Source: Bidens hawaiensis
Lineage: Eukaryota; Streptophyta; Magnoliopsida; Asterales; Asteraceae
DNA length: 64,000 bases
Direction of reading: 5' to 3'
Assembly (NCBI GenBank): GCA_021521415.1
Contig: JAIQDT010002857.1
Location: forward strand, 124,001-188,000
Both the position numbers and the translations under genes were made by a program. A model generated the notes under the pieces. It saw only the letters and a list, made by a program, of their open reading frames with translations. It made no database searches and was not told the DNA's origin. Shown here piece after piece: positions 21,233-33,732 of this stretch; position 1 is the stretch's first letter; every line of letters starts with the position of its first letter.

Positions 21233-24231
21233 GTCTCCCCTACTTTTGAGAATTTCGTCCCGAAATTAAGGAAAACCAAAACATCGTCGTTTTGAAAATA
21301 ATTAAACTTTAAGGAAAATATCATGACATAGAACTTTCAATAACCGAAGCAATGCTTTAAATGACAATCCGATAAGGGCATTTATATATAAGATGTACCA
21401 GCGGCGTATCCATCATGTCCTTATCATTACATCATTCGTACCGTTACCCAAGCTACCTTAGGTTCTAAATCATGACACATAATTGTACGTATTATGATTT
21501 CCATGCTAGGACTTGGATAATTATGTATGCATCCATAATTACTCTTATCGTTGGATGGTCCCCATAATTCGTTCCATCATGTGGGTTATAAACTTTTTAA
21601 ATAAATTTTAAGTGAAAACAATTGTTTTGATGATTCTAAATATAATTTCAAATTATAATTAATAAATGTTCTAGTTGAATTAATAAAACCGTGAGATTTC
21701 AGAAACCTCGTTTTGGTTTTAAAAGTAAAATTTTGAAAATTGAAAGAAAATAAATTTTGTGAAACAGATGTTATTGTAATAATCGAGATTAAGGAAATGA
21801 GATGGAGGTACAAGATCCTAATAGTTTAACTTTGATAAAGGAATTTTATTAAGGGAATGAATTACGCAAAGGTTTAATTTACAACAAATCTTAAGATGGT
21901 TAATAGCATGCGGAGTCCTTAAAGATCGTATTCTTTAGGAATGAAGTTTTGAAGATCGAGAGTATAAGTATAAACATAGTTAACAAAAATTTTGGTGAGT
22001 CGAGTTTGGTTAATTTGAGTACTTATGAGTTTAAAGAGAAGTTAATGTAAAGTCATAGCTTTTCAAGTTTGTGATTTTGAGATTAGATCAACTCGACTAA
22101 GATATTCTAAAATATTATAATAGTTAGTGGTTAATATTTAAATATTAGTGATAATGCGAAAATATACATATTTGAATTAAATTGTTAATAGATTAAACTG
22201 GGAAGCGGATATTCCCGAATCACCGAGATAGTCCTATTCCAATTAAATTTTTAAAATTAGATAAAATATAAAGTAGGTAATTGAAGATATTAAATTAGAT
22301 TAAATTGTGAATTCGTGGATTTATTTGTTTATTATTTTATTTATTTATTTATTATTGTTATTATTATTTTTTATTTTAATTTTTTTTACAAAATCGTTAT
22401 AAATAGTAGGAAATAAGTAAATTGAGTTATTGATGTTTTAAAATGGAAATTAAAGTAAATAACAATTTTTGAATTAATCGAGATTCCAAAAATAAGACGT
22501 GAAGTATATAAGATAAACGCGAGGCTAGAAACACATGAACCACCATGACTATTCTAACACTACGAATTTATCAATAAAACGTTCAAAATTTTCGAAATGT
22601 ATCAAAAGTCAAAGTAGCGAGTTGAAATTTTTATGAACCAACGTTTAGTTTCAAATAACGAACTTAATCAATAAATAAAGTGAGTGATGAGTTTTTAATG
22701 GAGATTTATCAAAAAGTCAATTTTAATGATTAAAATTTAATTAATAGAAAATTTAATTTAATAAAAGAATTAAATTTGGATGATGAAAAATTTAGTTTAA
22801 AATCGATAAAATTTACAATATTTGAATTTTAACAATAAAGACTTATGGAATATAAGTTGTGAAAAGTAACATGTGGAAAAACAGGAGATAATAAAATATT
22901 TATAGTTTAAAGTTGAGGATAAGGATTTTAATACACTTAGAAATTTATAGTTTGAGAATATGGATATAAATAAGAAAAGATAATTTAAATAATATTTTAA
23001 CGGATATGAGTTAGTATAAGATTTATTGTTCGGTGTATTTTAGTTTTGTCGAGGTTGGCGGTTGTTCGATTAATGGCATACAGCAGCAACTCCTTGGTGA
23101 TTCTAGCAGTCGTACGGTGATCGTGAGAAGCAGATGAACGACATTGATTATGACGATAATTTTCTAGGGAAGACATCATACGAGGACCAATGATGAAATT
23201 TTAATAAGATGATGGGTAAGTTGTGTGAATAAGTTGATATGAGATGATGGGGATGCGTATGTATATGTATTAGTACTAGTGAAGACTCGAGAACGAGTCA
23301 GGATTTAAAATAATATGTATGAGTTTGAAGCATTTAAGTAAATGAACAATGTTTTTATAAGATTTTCCAAGAATAAATAATCAAACATATTAAACGAGTT
23401 GACCTCCCATGAGCTTTCCATGGCAATTTGAGTGACCCAACTAAATAAAGCAACATAAAGTTTGTGAATTGGCCTCCCATGAGCATTCCATGGCATTTTG
23501 ATGGCCCAATTCAAATAAAGTGTAATAAACAATTGAGTTGTTCAGCCCATGAGCGTGTACATGGCATTTAACTGACCTAACTAATTAACGAATTATCGAA
23601 TCAATGGAGTTGTTCGGACCATGAGCATTACATGGCATTTAAACGACCCAACTAAATATCGAATCAACGAATCAAATATAAGTAGTTGGTGTATCTCGGG
23701 AACCACCCTGGACGATAAGTTCCAACCCATAAAAATCAAATCGAATATGGTTTAAGAAATGGATAGTTGGAGTGCCCATGGATTTCCATGGATTTTTCAC
23801 CCAACTAAGCATTTAAAATAATTTAAAAACACAATTTGGAAGTATAACCGTTTAGCCGGTTATGTTTACCACGCAACCGTTTAGCCGATTACGGGTACCA
23901 CTTAAAGTTACGGTTGTACGACATTCGTCATACCCCCATACTTCAAGGAAAAAAAACACGGGAATTCTTAAGGAATTTCCCACAATAAAAGGCAATCTAT
24001 CAAAAATAAGAGGATTTAAAAATATTTTGAAAGCGAGGCGTAACCTCGGAATTCGTGTGTGTACAATACATAAATAAGATAAATACAATTAAATAATTAA
24101 TCTAAGCAGGATGTAAGCAATTTATTAAATAACACATAAGGCAGTTCAGATAAGCACGTATAGGGTTCCTATCATATGTCTAGGATAATTTCTAACGACC
24201 TATCTTATAACCTTCGGCTCTGATACCAATC
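21233..24231 (-). mobile_element. Non-coding internal region of LARD-like element
   Basis: In element sense the 5' edge is the primer binding site ATTGGTATCAGAGCC (about 24216-24231 reversed), matching initiator tRNA-Met. The 3' edge reads TTTCGGGACGAAATTCTC, then AAAAGTAGGGGAGAC directly before the LTR, the same tail that follows pol in the chromovirus at 55637. About 3 kb in between has no frame longer than roughly 80 codons and no gag or pol motif. This fits a large retrotransposon derivative that depends on a Tekay-like helper. Confidence 0.65.
23399..23660 (-). repeat. About 70 bp tandem repeats in LARD leader
   Basis: Four units start near 23399, 23469, 23538 and 23610. Each has CCCATGAGC, CATGGCA and a closing GACCCAACTAA. 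A weaker relative follows at about 23765. Confidence 0.7.
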
Positions 24232-25683
24232 TGTCACACCCCAACCTAAGGCAGAAATGCCGGGGCGTGATCCGATTGCTCACAGCTCGAAGGTACTATC
24301 ATAATGTAAATGTGACAATATCTATTTAATTATTTTATTTCAAATGTGCACACAATATTCAATACAACAATACAATTCAAATAAATATATACAATCATTT
24401 AAATTCAAATTTTGTCTTCAATGTAACCCTAAGGTCTTTCTAAATGTCCATACTTCAACTTCAAGCAACCTGTATATGCGTAGAAAATGGAGTTTTGTCA
24501 ACAAACATGTTGAGTGAGTTTATCACCAAGTTTTGACACCAAAATAATGCTAATACAATAAATAAGCAAAACGTAAAAAATGCGGTAATGAAATCAAACC
24601 ATAAGCAAATAAGTTGTCGACTAAACCATTGTCAAGCGAATCGGGCGCCGATAAATCAACCATGAGCAAATAAAAATAAGACCGTTGCCAAGTGAATCGG
24701 GCGGTGGTCAATGAGAACCCTCTCCAAGAGGATATGTCAAACGATTGCATATAAAGACAAATAAGCACATAACAAGTAGATTTAATTAATCACACACAAT
24801 TACACGTTTGCTATTTTTGATATATATATATGTATATATATGTATATGTATATATAGAATGATATACGCATATGTCCCCAAAATGTTTGTGAAAATCGAG
24901 TAAAATAGGGGAATGATAAAACTCACCTTAGATTAAAGGCAAGTGAGTATAATTAAGAATAAACGAGTCAACGGATAAGCGAGTCGTCCAATACCCGTCA
25001 AACGAGATAACTGATCAGAACCTGAAACTCTGTGATATGAAACTATAAATAAAAACGAACTTAATGCCGCTGGAATCAATCCAAACGGATGAGTAGAACT
25101 CTAGTTATGTTGAATTAAACGTTTAAGCGAGCTGGTACTGACCAGAATCCGAACAGCGAGTCGGAAGTCGGTTTTGGGCAGTAGCCTTAAAATTATCTTA
25201 CGAGAATAAAAGTATTCTGGACCGAACGTTGAATCCGACCAGAAGTGTGAGAAAACGATAAGTCAAAGTTGTTGACTATTTTATCTTTTATCGGGTTTTA
25301 AAGCAATTGATCAGTCAATACCCTTCAATCTCAGAAATTGATTGAAGGTTATTGACTAGGGAATATGTATGAACGATTTTACAGTTTACAACTTACCCGG
25401 AAAGTGAAAGGATTGATGAGAAACGGAAGTCAAAGGTCCTAAAGCTAGCAAAGTCAACGAACAAGTCTTGTATCTTCAACGAATATGCAAAAACTGAAGG
25501 GTTTGGGGATGACCAGAGGTCGGTGACGGCTGGAGGAGGTGTATTAGGGTTAGATTAAAGTTTACAGCAGAGAATTATGATGTGTTTATATAGAAATAGG
25601 AAAAACGAACCAATTATGGACATATCACTCGTTTATGAGTAAATCCAACACCAAAGTAGGGTTACCAGGAACGGGGCGTTACA
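24232..25683 (-). mobile_element. 5' LTR of LARD-like element
   Basis: It begins TGTCACACCCC next to the primer binding site and ends GGGGCGTTACA, giving TG...CA in element sense. The bases following the end (CGTTATAACC) match the uninterrupted site at 18289 (CATTATAACC) in the sister LTR, so the element inserted into the 5' LTR of the nested gypsy. About 460 bp near its outer end are absent relative to the left LTR. Confidence 0.7.
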
Positions 25684-26643
25684 CGTTATAACCAAACTAA
25701 TCTTTACTAGTTATTCCTAGCTTAGCAATGTAAACAAAGAAAACATGAACATTCAAAGTTTACAAACAAACATCTAGAACATAGTTTTCCAACACGAATG
25801 CTTAAACATTTGTAAGACTAACAAGGTATGCAATTCTAACAAGCATGAACACCATCAATATCAACGACTCATAACTTCAACATTTCCTTGAAAGAAAACT
25901 AAATTACCATAACTATACATAGATAACAATCACAATAGTAAAAGCTTCAACAATGTCTAGATAGTAAAAGTTTTTAGCCCATAAGGCTTAATAAAACTAC
26001 AATCAATCTAGAAATAAGCTTACAAAACATGCTCTTAAACATAGAAATGCAAACCAAAATCAAGCAAGGATCGAAGGATGAATCTTATGTTGGTGGAAGC
26101 CTCCAAGAATCCCCTAAAAATGCTACACTTGGTTGAGAGAAAATTCCCAAGACTCCACACCACAAATGCTTATAAGCTGTATAGTCACATGGCATGGCTG
26201 CGCCAAAAAGTGCACGGCCGTGCCCAGATATAGAAAGTCAATGTTTTGCTTTCTCCCAACCAATTTTGCAGTTTTCTTTGATTTGGCACGATCATGCCAA
26301 AAAGTGGCACGGTCGTGCGGGCTGGCTTGCACTGTCATGCGGCACTCGCTTGCACTGTCATGCATGATCTTCTTTTCTCGGCACTAGCTTCAACACTGGC
26401 ATGCATGGTCTTGATCTTCTCGGTTGGCATGGTCATGGCAAAATCCGCATGGTCATGCAAGGTTGGCAGATTTGTGGGGTTTGTCCTAGAAACACTCTTT
26501 TTGTCATCTTTATCGGGCGAGCGGCCGGACCTGCAAATTCACAAATAACTCAAATAAGTATCAAATACAATGAATTTGCATGGAGTTTAACCAATATAAG
26601 GGGATAATTTGATGCAATAAGATATACACTTTGTGTTACATCA
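25684..26643 (-). mobile_element. 5' LTR of nested gypsy, remaining half (reverse)
   Basis: It aligns with 18289-19256 with few differences, ending TTACATCA in + orientation. ACACT (26644-26648) follows, matching 17577-17581. The missing half was lost in the deletion that joined 19558 to 19559. Confidence 0.75.
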
Positions 26644-27512
26644 ACACTCGATACAATGGACCTGAGTGTAAAGAACAAACGAGGGTCCTTTTCAGTTGGT
26701 ACACAACCAACGTACTTGGATATGAGGTCCCTTTTCTACTCGATACAATGGGCCTGAGTGTAAAGGGGGGCATATGATTATACTTATCGAAGCAACCAGT
26801 TGAAATCAACACACGTAACAAATAAGCAAGTAAACACATAAGTCCATGTAGTAAATTGTAGTTTGTAAGTAACATCATAAATACTTGAAGTTTGGTAGGA
26901 TGCATATACTACCCCCAAAGATATGAAAACGTTTAAAAAAAAAGGGGGTGTGAGAAACTCACATTGAAATTAAAGATAACTTGGAATAACATCGAAAGCG
27001 TGTTAACAAAACCAAAGCAACCAAACGTCACGAACTATAATTAAAACAAAGCAAAAATCTAACTAATGGGATTTATAAGAATTAAACAATTTGGATAGAG
27101 GGGTTTTGTATTATTTTAGCATTTATAATATAATATCATTTTTAAGTTTTAAAGGAAGTTTTTAACGGTTTGTAATATTATTTTAATATTATTGTTTAAG
27201 ATCTTAACATAAATATGAAAAATCTGGTATTTTCATGGCATGAGTTTAAATTTTAAGTGATAAAACTAATTTTAACGGTTTAAAGAATTAAAAGTTAAGT
27301 AATTAAAGTTTAACGAAATTAATGAACAAATTATAATTAGCGAGTTAACGATTTTTGGAAGTTTTTTTTGTAGGGGTAAATAGTGAAATATAATTTATAC
27401 TTATTTTATAAAAAATTTATTTGGTTTAAAATAATTTTATTTGATTTAATATAATTTATAAAAATTTAATTTTGATTAATAATATAAATGAAATGTAATA
27501 AAAGGTATTAAT

Positions 27513-27569
27513 TGCCAAGAACCCGGGTCCCTTGGACCAAACTAAAGGAGTTAACAAGTTGGGCTAAGT
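27513..27569 (-). repeat. tRNA-like module in family X LTR
   Basis: In reverse complement it reads TTAGCCCAACTTGTTAAC, followed by GGTCCAAGGGACCCGGGTTC. This is A-box, anticodon-arm-like, then B-box-like order. There is no convincing acceptor stem. Confidence 0.4.
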
Positions 27570-28353
27570 TTGTTGGTATAGATATAGAATGAAAATATTT
27601 ATGTTAAGACATCATGTCATATTCTAATTCAACAAACCTTAGAATTACAAATCAAGAGAACGGATCCATGTTTGTTGAAATAATATTAGGGGTTTTGTTT
27701 AACATATGAAAACGACTCAAAAGTATGTAAAATTTACCTGTTATTGTTCTTGATTCACGGCGAACCACGGGTTGGCCGGAAAAACGATTTTGACGGTTGA
27801 ATTTCATGATTTAGAGAGAGTAATAGGTTAGAAGAATTAGTGTCGCGGGTCTTTAAGTTCGTTTAGGTCTTATTTATATATGCAATTGCAACGTATTGCG
27901 TTTAATGGTTGTTAATTGATTTTGCTAACTTTTCGGCGAGATTCACGGTTATAGTCACATAGAATTAGGCCGTTAAACGCATTTTTTTGTCATTGATTAA
28001 TGTTCTCCGTTATAGTCTACAAGTTTTACGAATTTTAATTGAATTGAAACGCATGATTGATGGTGTTTTAGGCTTGCCGAAGACGCGGTGGCTGGCCGGA
28101 GTTCATGTTGCCAGAAAAACGAGGGTGGCGGCTGGTTATCTTTTTAAAGTGTGTTAATTAAAATCAAATTTTACATTAACAACCCTTGAAGTTTCATGTT
28201 AGTTTAAAATAGAAATTAAATTATCATTTACAAACTAAACCTTAAACTTTAATTTAAACAAAAAGATTTTATTAGATTTTTAATAATTTTTATTAATTTA
28301 TTTTGATTATAAATATAGATAAAAGTGGCTTAAAAAATAAGGCAAATTTAAAA

Positions 28354-28412
28354 GGCATGACCCAGGTTCGAACACGGGTCCAATGGACTACACCAACATG
28401 AGCTAATCAACC
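28354..28412 (-). repeat. Second tRNA-like module in family X LTR
   Basis: In reverse complement it reads GATTAGCTCATGTTGG, then GTTCGAACCTGGG. The B box is close to consensus. It lies about 850 bp from the 27513 module, within the duplicated LTR unit. Confidence 0.45.
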
Positions 28413-29102
28413 GGACTATTTTGTTTATTTGGAAATCATACAGAAAGATTTATATTTATACAAGCACTTATGTTCCAACCCTATAATCTTAATTTGGTTA
28501 AATCATGCCATGTTTGTTAAATCTAGGTTAGGGTTTTGTTTTGCGACTTATCACGATTAAAATGCATATAAACATTACCTGGTATTGTAACGATTTGACG
28601 GTGAACAACGACTTGGCTGGAAAATATCTTGGATAGATTATTTCATGATTCAGAAAGCATTTCAATGGAATTAGGTGTTTTGGACAAGTTTAGATGAAGG
28701 TTTGCGACCTATTTGTAGGATTTAATTAAACGTCTAGTGTTTAAATATCATAATTGCGATTTTGTGAAATTTCGGCGGGTTATATGGAAGTTACGTGATT
28801 AAATTGGCCGTTATTTGATGTTAATACTCGTTATTATTGACGATTAAGGATTTGTCGTTATGTTCTACAGTCTTTCAAGCTATTAATTGTGATTAGAACG
28901 CGATATTGAAGTGTTTATGGGCTGCCGGAAGTTGCACGGCTTCGCCGTAATGACTGTCGGCTGGAAAAGCAGGAGAACGGGGAAGGGATGGCTGGGATTG
29001 ATATTTATTATATTATAATATATTAATTTAAATATATTACACTTTAGCCCCTCAACTTAAAATGGGTCTGGTTTTTGGGTTTGATAAGTAACGAATGTTA
29101 CA

Positions 29103-29754
29103 GTATGTTTCAGTATATAAGTTGCACGTTTCTTTGTTATTAATTTAAATAACAAAAATACTATATTTATTAATTTTTTTGTTCAACCACTTAAAATATT
29201 TAAACCACTAGGACGAAACAAGGGGTGTTCGAAAAAAATCTAAGAATCCGAATCTGAATTTTCTGATTTGGATTCAGATGGTGATATTTGGTAACAATTT
29301 AACAAACATAATCAACAAGATTTCATATTTCTTGAAAATAATGTAATGTTATGTCATTAAAGAAAATTGATGCTATTCTATTAATGTAATGCCCAATAAC
29401 CGATATATACTCGCCGGGTAATGGGCTGGGTGGACCACAGTTTCACAAACATGTATGGGACTGCCCGACTAGAGTTCTACAACATTAAATTGGCTAGAGG
29501 ACTCAAGATTTTATATTTCTCAATAATAATAATAATAATAATAATAATAGTAATAATAATGTAATGTTCCGTCATCATCGTAGCGCAAATCGCCAATTCC
29601 TAAACTAAACTACACTACACTGCACATAATTGCTAATAAACCTGACCTAGCTGCATTATAGGGTTTCAAATTACCTGGCTAAGCAACTCTTCTATTAGGG
29701 TTTATTCTTAAATACAACAAAAAGACGGGAATATTCAAGATACAATACTTTTAG
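29103..29754. other. Spacer with (AAT)n microsatellite
   Basis: An AAT repeat spans about 29520-29560, and a weak CCGAATC/GATTCAG inverted motif lies near 29245. No gene seen. Confidence 0.5.
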
Positions 29755-29812
29755 GGTTTAGGTTTAAACTAACCATATGCAGTTTTAAATTTAAAACATT
29801 CTTTTTACCTTT
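29755..29812. repeat. Direct copy of hairpin arm segment
   Basis: GGTTTAAACTAACCATATGC and the following bases up to TTCTTTTTACC repeat 30103-30150 of the hairpin arm. The downstream bases then differ. Confidence 0.75.
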
Positions 29813-29973
29813 TGAATTTTTTATGTAACTAAACTAATCCCTTTACTTAAAAGCAACTACTTTTGTAAAGGTCCAAGATCCTGGTTGATTTGTTTTTGAT
29901 ATTATAAATCTATTGTAAAAGTATTGTATCTTGAATATTCTTAAATATGTATTTTTCCTAATGTCTTATCTAA

Positions 29974-30340
29974 TATGTGTTATTTTTATATGTATTTTTC
30001 CTAATGTCTTATCTAAATGTTATTATTTTATTTGGTAGCTTTATTTGTGAACTAGTCTTAACTACTAAAGTGGCTCCTTATATTGTATTTTAATATGGGT
30101 AGGTTTAAACTAACCATATGCAGTTTTAAATTTAAAACATTCTTTTTACCTGTATTTTATACAGGTAAAAAGAATGTTTTAAATTTAAAACTGCATATGG
30201 TTAGTTTAAACCTACCCATATTAAAATACAATATAAGGAGCCACTTTAGTAGTTAAGACTAGTTCACAAATAAAGCTACCAAATAAAATAATAACATTTA
30301 GATAAGACATTAGGAAAAATACATATAAAAATAACACATA
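29974..30340. repeat. Perfect 181 bp inverted repeat, 5 nt loop
   Basis: Arms 29974-30154 and 30160-30340 are exact reverse complements as far as I can read. They are centred on ACCTGTA-TTTTA-TACAGGT at 30148-30166. Transcription in either direction would give a long hairpin RNA suited to Dicer-like processing. The outer part of the left arm is also partly repeated just upstream (29946-29972). An inverted duplication or an assembly fold-back could both create it. Confidence 0.85.
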
Positions 30341-30626
30341 ATAAACAATTACATGCACAAATGAAATCGCAGATGCATTTATTTGAACAATAGTCAACAA
30401 CTCTTGTTGGGTGGAATAGATCATCCAAACATGTGTAAACAACCTGTATACAGAAATCCAAAATTTTCTCAAGTTATGATTTTTATATCATTTTCTAAAC
30501 CAACACTTTATGACCCGAAATCCATTCCCACTTGAACCCCTTTTTTCGACCTTACCCCGAATCAAAATAACCATTTTCTGAATCAGCTTGTTTTCACTCA
30601 AACCCTTTCTGACCCATAACACAGCC
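30341..30626. other. Spacer, possible reverse-strand remnants
   Basis: No recognised gene. A reverse-strand stretch near 30360-30460 follows a plausible acceptor (TACAG) and reads openly for about 60 codons, but I cannot identify it. Confidence 0.3.
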
Positions 30627-30631
30627 ACGCC

Positions 30632-30830
30632 TGTCACACCCCGACCAAAGGCGGCGGAACATGCCGATGTGTAATGATTGTCCATAAACACATGACACTA
30701 ATTAAAATGACAGTATTTAATAAACTCATTTCATTTCATAACATCGAAAATGTCACATAACAATTATCCATAAAATAACCATAAACAAGATATCACAAAA
30801 TATGGCAAATTGATATTGTTCATTTTTACT
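30632..30830 (-). mobile_element. 3' LTR fragment of chromovirus copy 2
   Basis: It begins TGTCACACCCCGACC, preceded by target duplication ACGCC (30627-30631). It aligns with the first 199 bp of the LTR at 31366 and then switches abruptly to 5' leader sequence, so most of the 3' LTR and the whole coding region are gone. Confidence 0.8.
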
Positions 30831-31365
30831 AAACACGAATCACCGTAGTTCTATTGTTTTGACACCGAAAAATTAGGATGGCAACCGGAACGCTCGCATT
30901 CGACTACTTAAAGTATTCACATGTATAACATGGTTTGTGGCCTAGAAAACGAGCACTATAATCCCACCATTCCACGTAAGTAAATCACCTTCGATTCTTG
31001 GAATCTTTTAGTCAAATGGTCGTTTTATAATGTCTCGCTTCCTATGAGGGATACAACCCGATATAAATGCAACCTTTAAGGGATTATAAACAACGGGATC
31101 CAAGTTAATCTTGTAATCTATAAAACACAATGAAAATCTACTTTTTTGCGTTTTAAGGTAAGGATACCTTGAAAATACTATAAAAGTGTGTGTATGTGAA
31201 CATTTGGGATATTGGTGAATTTTAAACAAGTTTATAAAGAATATGCGATATGAACAATCAAAATAGAGTAAACACGTATGAGCACACGTATAGGACCCTA
31301 AGCATAACAATACTAGGTCGTTACGTCTAACCACCTATCCTATTGTCATGGCTCTGATACCAATC
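30831..31365 (-). mobile_element. Leader and primer binding site of chromovirus copy 2
   Basis: In reverse complement this matches the 5' leader of the forward chromovirus (50014-50540). At its edge it reads ATTGGTATCAGAGCC, the initiator tRNA-Met primer binding site, immediately inside the 5' LTR. Confidence 0.75.
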
Positions 31366-33727
31366 TGTCACACCCTGACCAAAGGCGGCGGAACATGCCG
31401 AGGTGTAACGATTGTCCATAAGCACATGACACTAATTAAAGTGACAGTATTTAATAAACTCATTTCATTTCACAACGTCGAAAATGTCACATAACAATTA
31501 TCCATAAAATAACCATAAACAAGATATCACAAAATATGGCAAATTGATATTGTTCATTTTTACTAATATCCTAAGGTCTTTGATGTCGTTTTCTTCACAA
31601 TCATAAATCAACCAAGATGCAAACCTGCAACATTTCATAAAATAAAGTTTGTCAACACAAAGGTCGGTGAGCAATTCATAAGTTTAATCATATTAGTATA
31701 TAATAAAGATAGCCACAAAACTTGCATACGAAACGATAAATAAAAGTGGTAATTTGGATAAATAGATATCGCTAAACACATTAGCGACACCTAGCTATAA
31801 GGGGATGCCAAACAGTCTGGGATTTTATAGTTATCGTTAATTGCATTATGTTAACGACACCTTGCTATAAGGGGATGCCAAATAGTCTAGGATTTTATAG
31901 TTCCACCAACCAAAAGCGATAAACACATAGGCATATAAGCATAGAACACCAAATCGAGCAATTATTTAGGTAAAGTATACAACTACGTTTGTGGTTTAAG
32001 ATTCAAATATAAAGCATTTTGTTGAATAAGTATGAAATGTCACCCCCAAAATAAAAGATGGAAAATGGGGTATGAAGTACTCACCTTCAAGTGGTAAACT
32101 TGAAAGATGATAATTTGGAGATTTGTCGGAACGACGAGTTTAACGCACAATGCCTAAAAAGAAAAGAAGTCTTGAGTTTAGAAAGGTTGTGTTGAAGGTC
32201 TTTAAACAAAATAAATGTTGAGAAATGTAAATAATTAAAGTTCAAGGTTTAAAATGTGACTATTTAAGAATTTATAGTAATAACCCTTTAAAAATGTAAG
32301 TTTGCTCGAAACCGGGTTAAAGTATCTAACCTTAATATTTACTCAACCTATGTTAAGTAATAAGGTGGGTAAAATGCAAGAATGCAAATCCCTTTGGAAT
32401 AAAGATACTAAAACAGGTTTTTTTTTATCGAGTGTTCGGGTTGTCGGTTCGGGTCTTGATAATTGGTCAAACCCAAAGTCAACTTTCCAAAATATTGAAT
32501 GTTATGAGATAACTCAATAAAATTTAATAAGACTTAACCAAGTATGTAGTTCCATTGTTTTAGAACTAACAACGCACGTTAAGCGAGTGTTCGGTTTTGT
32601 CGGTCCAAACTTTGTTATGAGATCAAGTTGGATCCAACATTTCCAAGTACTTAAGAAAATATTTAAAAATCAATTTGTAACTATTTTTAAAGAAATATAC
32701 AAGTCTTGATGGCTAAAAAAAAACACACTTGTGTGTCTTAAGCGAGCAAGAATCGGTTTGGTTCGGTTTCCATCTCACAACAACTTCATAGATGGTTTCC
32801 ACATGTCCAAACACTAAAGAACTTGTATAATAATGTACAAATAAAAAAATACCAAAAGTTAACAATAAAGTCTTTAAACAAAAGTTCGGTTTTCGGTTCG
32901 GATCGTGTTTCGGGTTAAGACCGAGGTAAGATTCTACAAACCCATAACCATAGAATTTGTAAAAATGATTTTAGAGACTTAGATCTAACACTAAGTATGT
33001 TTAAACAAACAAAACTAGTAACAAAGTTCGGTTTACGGTTTAGAGCTATTTACGGTTAAACCGAAGCATAGACTCTTAAAAACCCATAACCATGGAACTT
33101 GTAAACATGACCAACAAACTAAAATAAGCAATATTAATATGTATGAACAAGTTATATAGATGTGTATATATCAAGGACACGAAGTCCTCCATGAAGCCTT
33201 GCCTTATGGGGTCCGAAACCTCACCGACCGGAATCGGAGAAGTAACTACCAAAGGTAAACAAGGGGTGTATATTATATATATGTTGCACAACCATAAACA
33301 AGTATTAATAAGGCTACATAAACTAATTAAGATGTTAGACCAAAATCCTTCAAGAACACTTAAGAAGATAACCTTGAATCTTTGATGTTTGAGAGAGTTT
33401 TTTTTTTTTTTTTGGAGTTGTAGCAAGAGAAAATGAAGAGGAAAGGTGGTGTATATATAGGGTAATGTTGGTGGTCAAATATGGGTGTGAGACACAAGAG
33501 TTTTCATGCAAAATGGATCAAGACAAAAACACAAAACAACCAAAAATAAATAAATAAATAAATAAAAATATGATGTTTTCAAGACCCAACAAGTGTGAAA
33601 CAATATTGTAACATAAATCCATCATTTTGATTATAACATAAGCTTCGGTTTACAAATCGGGTCGGTTTACATAATAAACAAATACAAAAACGAATACAAA
33701 CAAGACCCGAAATTGACGAATGTCACA
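31366..33727 (-). mobile_element. 5' LTR of chromovirus copy 2
   Basis: This 2,362 bp reverse-strand LTR runs from TGTCACACCC to CGAATGTCACA. ACGCC (33728-33732) follows and matches the left target duplication. It shares with copy 1 a TATATATA core promoter (about 33452), a downstream poly-A/T run (33401-33414) and a 70 bp duplicated AAGGGGATGCCAAA..TAGTCT segment (31790-31905). Confidence 0.85.
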
Positions 33728-33732
33728 ACGCC

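Larger units (their letters stand above)
26649..29102 (-). mobile_element. Solo LTR family X (reverse), inner-right part
   Basis: This is the continuation of the LTR interrupted at 17581. It runs from CGATACAATGG to CGAATGTTACA, the reverse of the family X start TGTAACATTCG. It has internal duplications: CTCGATACAATGG..CTGAGTGTAAAG occurs twice within 150 bp, and a diverged unit of about 845 bp is repeated (27500-28340 and 28341-29050). Each 845 bp unit holds a tRNA-like module and a GGCTGG(A/C)(A/C)GG-type segment. No gene is present. Confidence 0.7.

Noticed and set aside
33076..33426. 80-116 codon frames in chromovirus LTRs (also at 48092 and 55995)
   Set aside because: They recur only because the LTRs are homologous. 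They lie in the promoter/R region over the poly-A tract, and frame and ends differ between copies.
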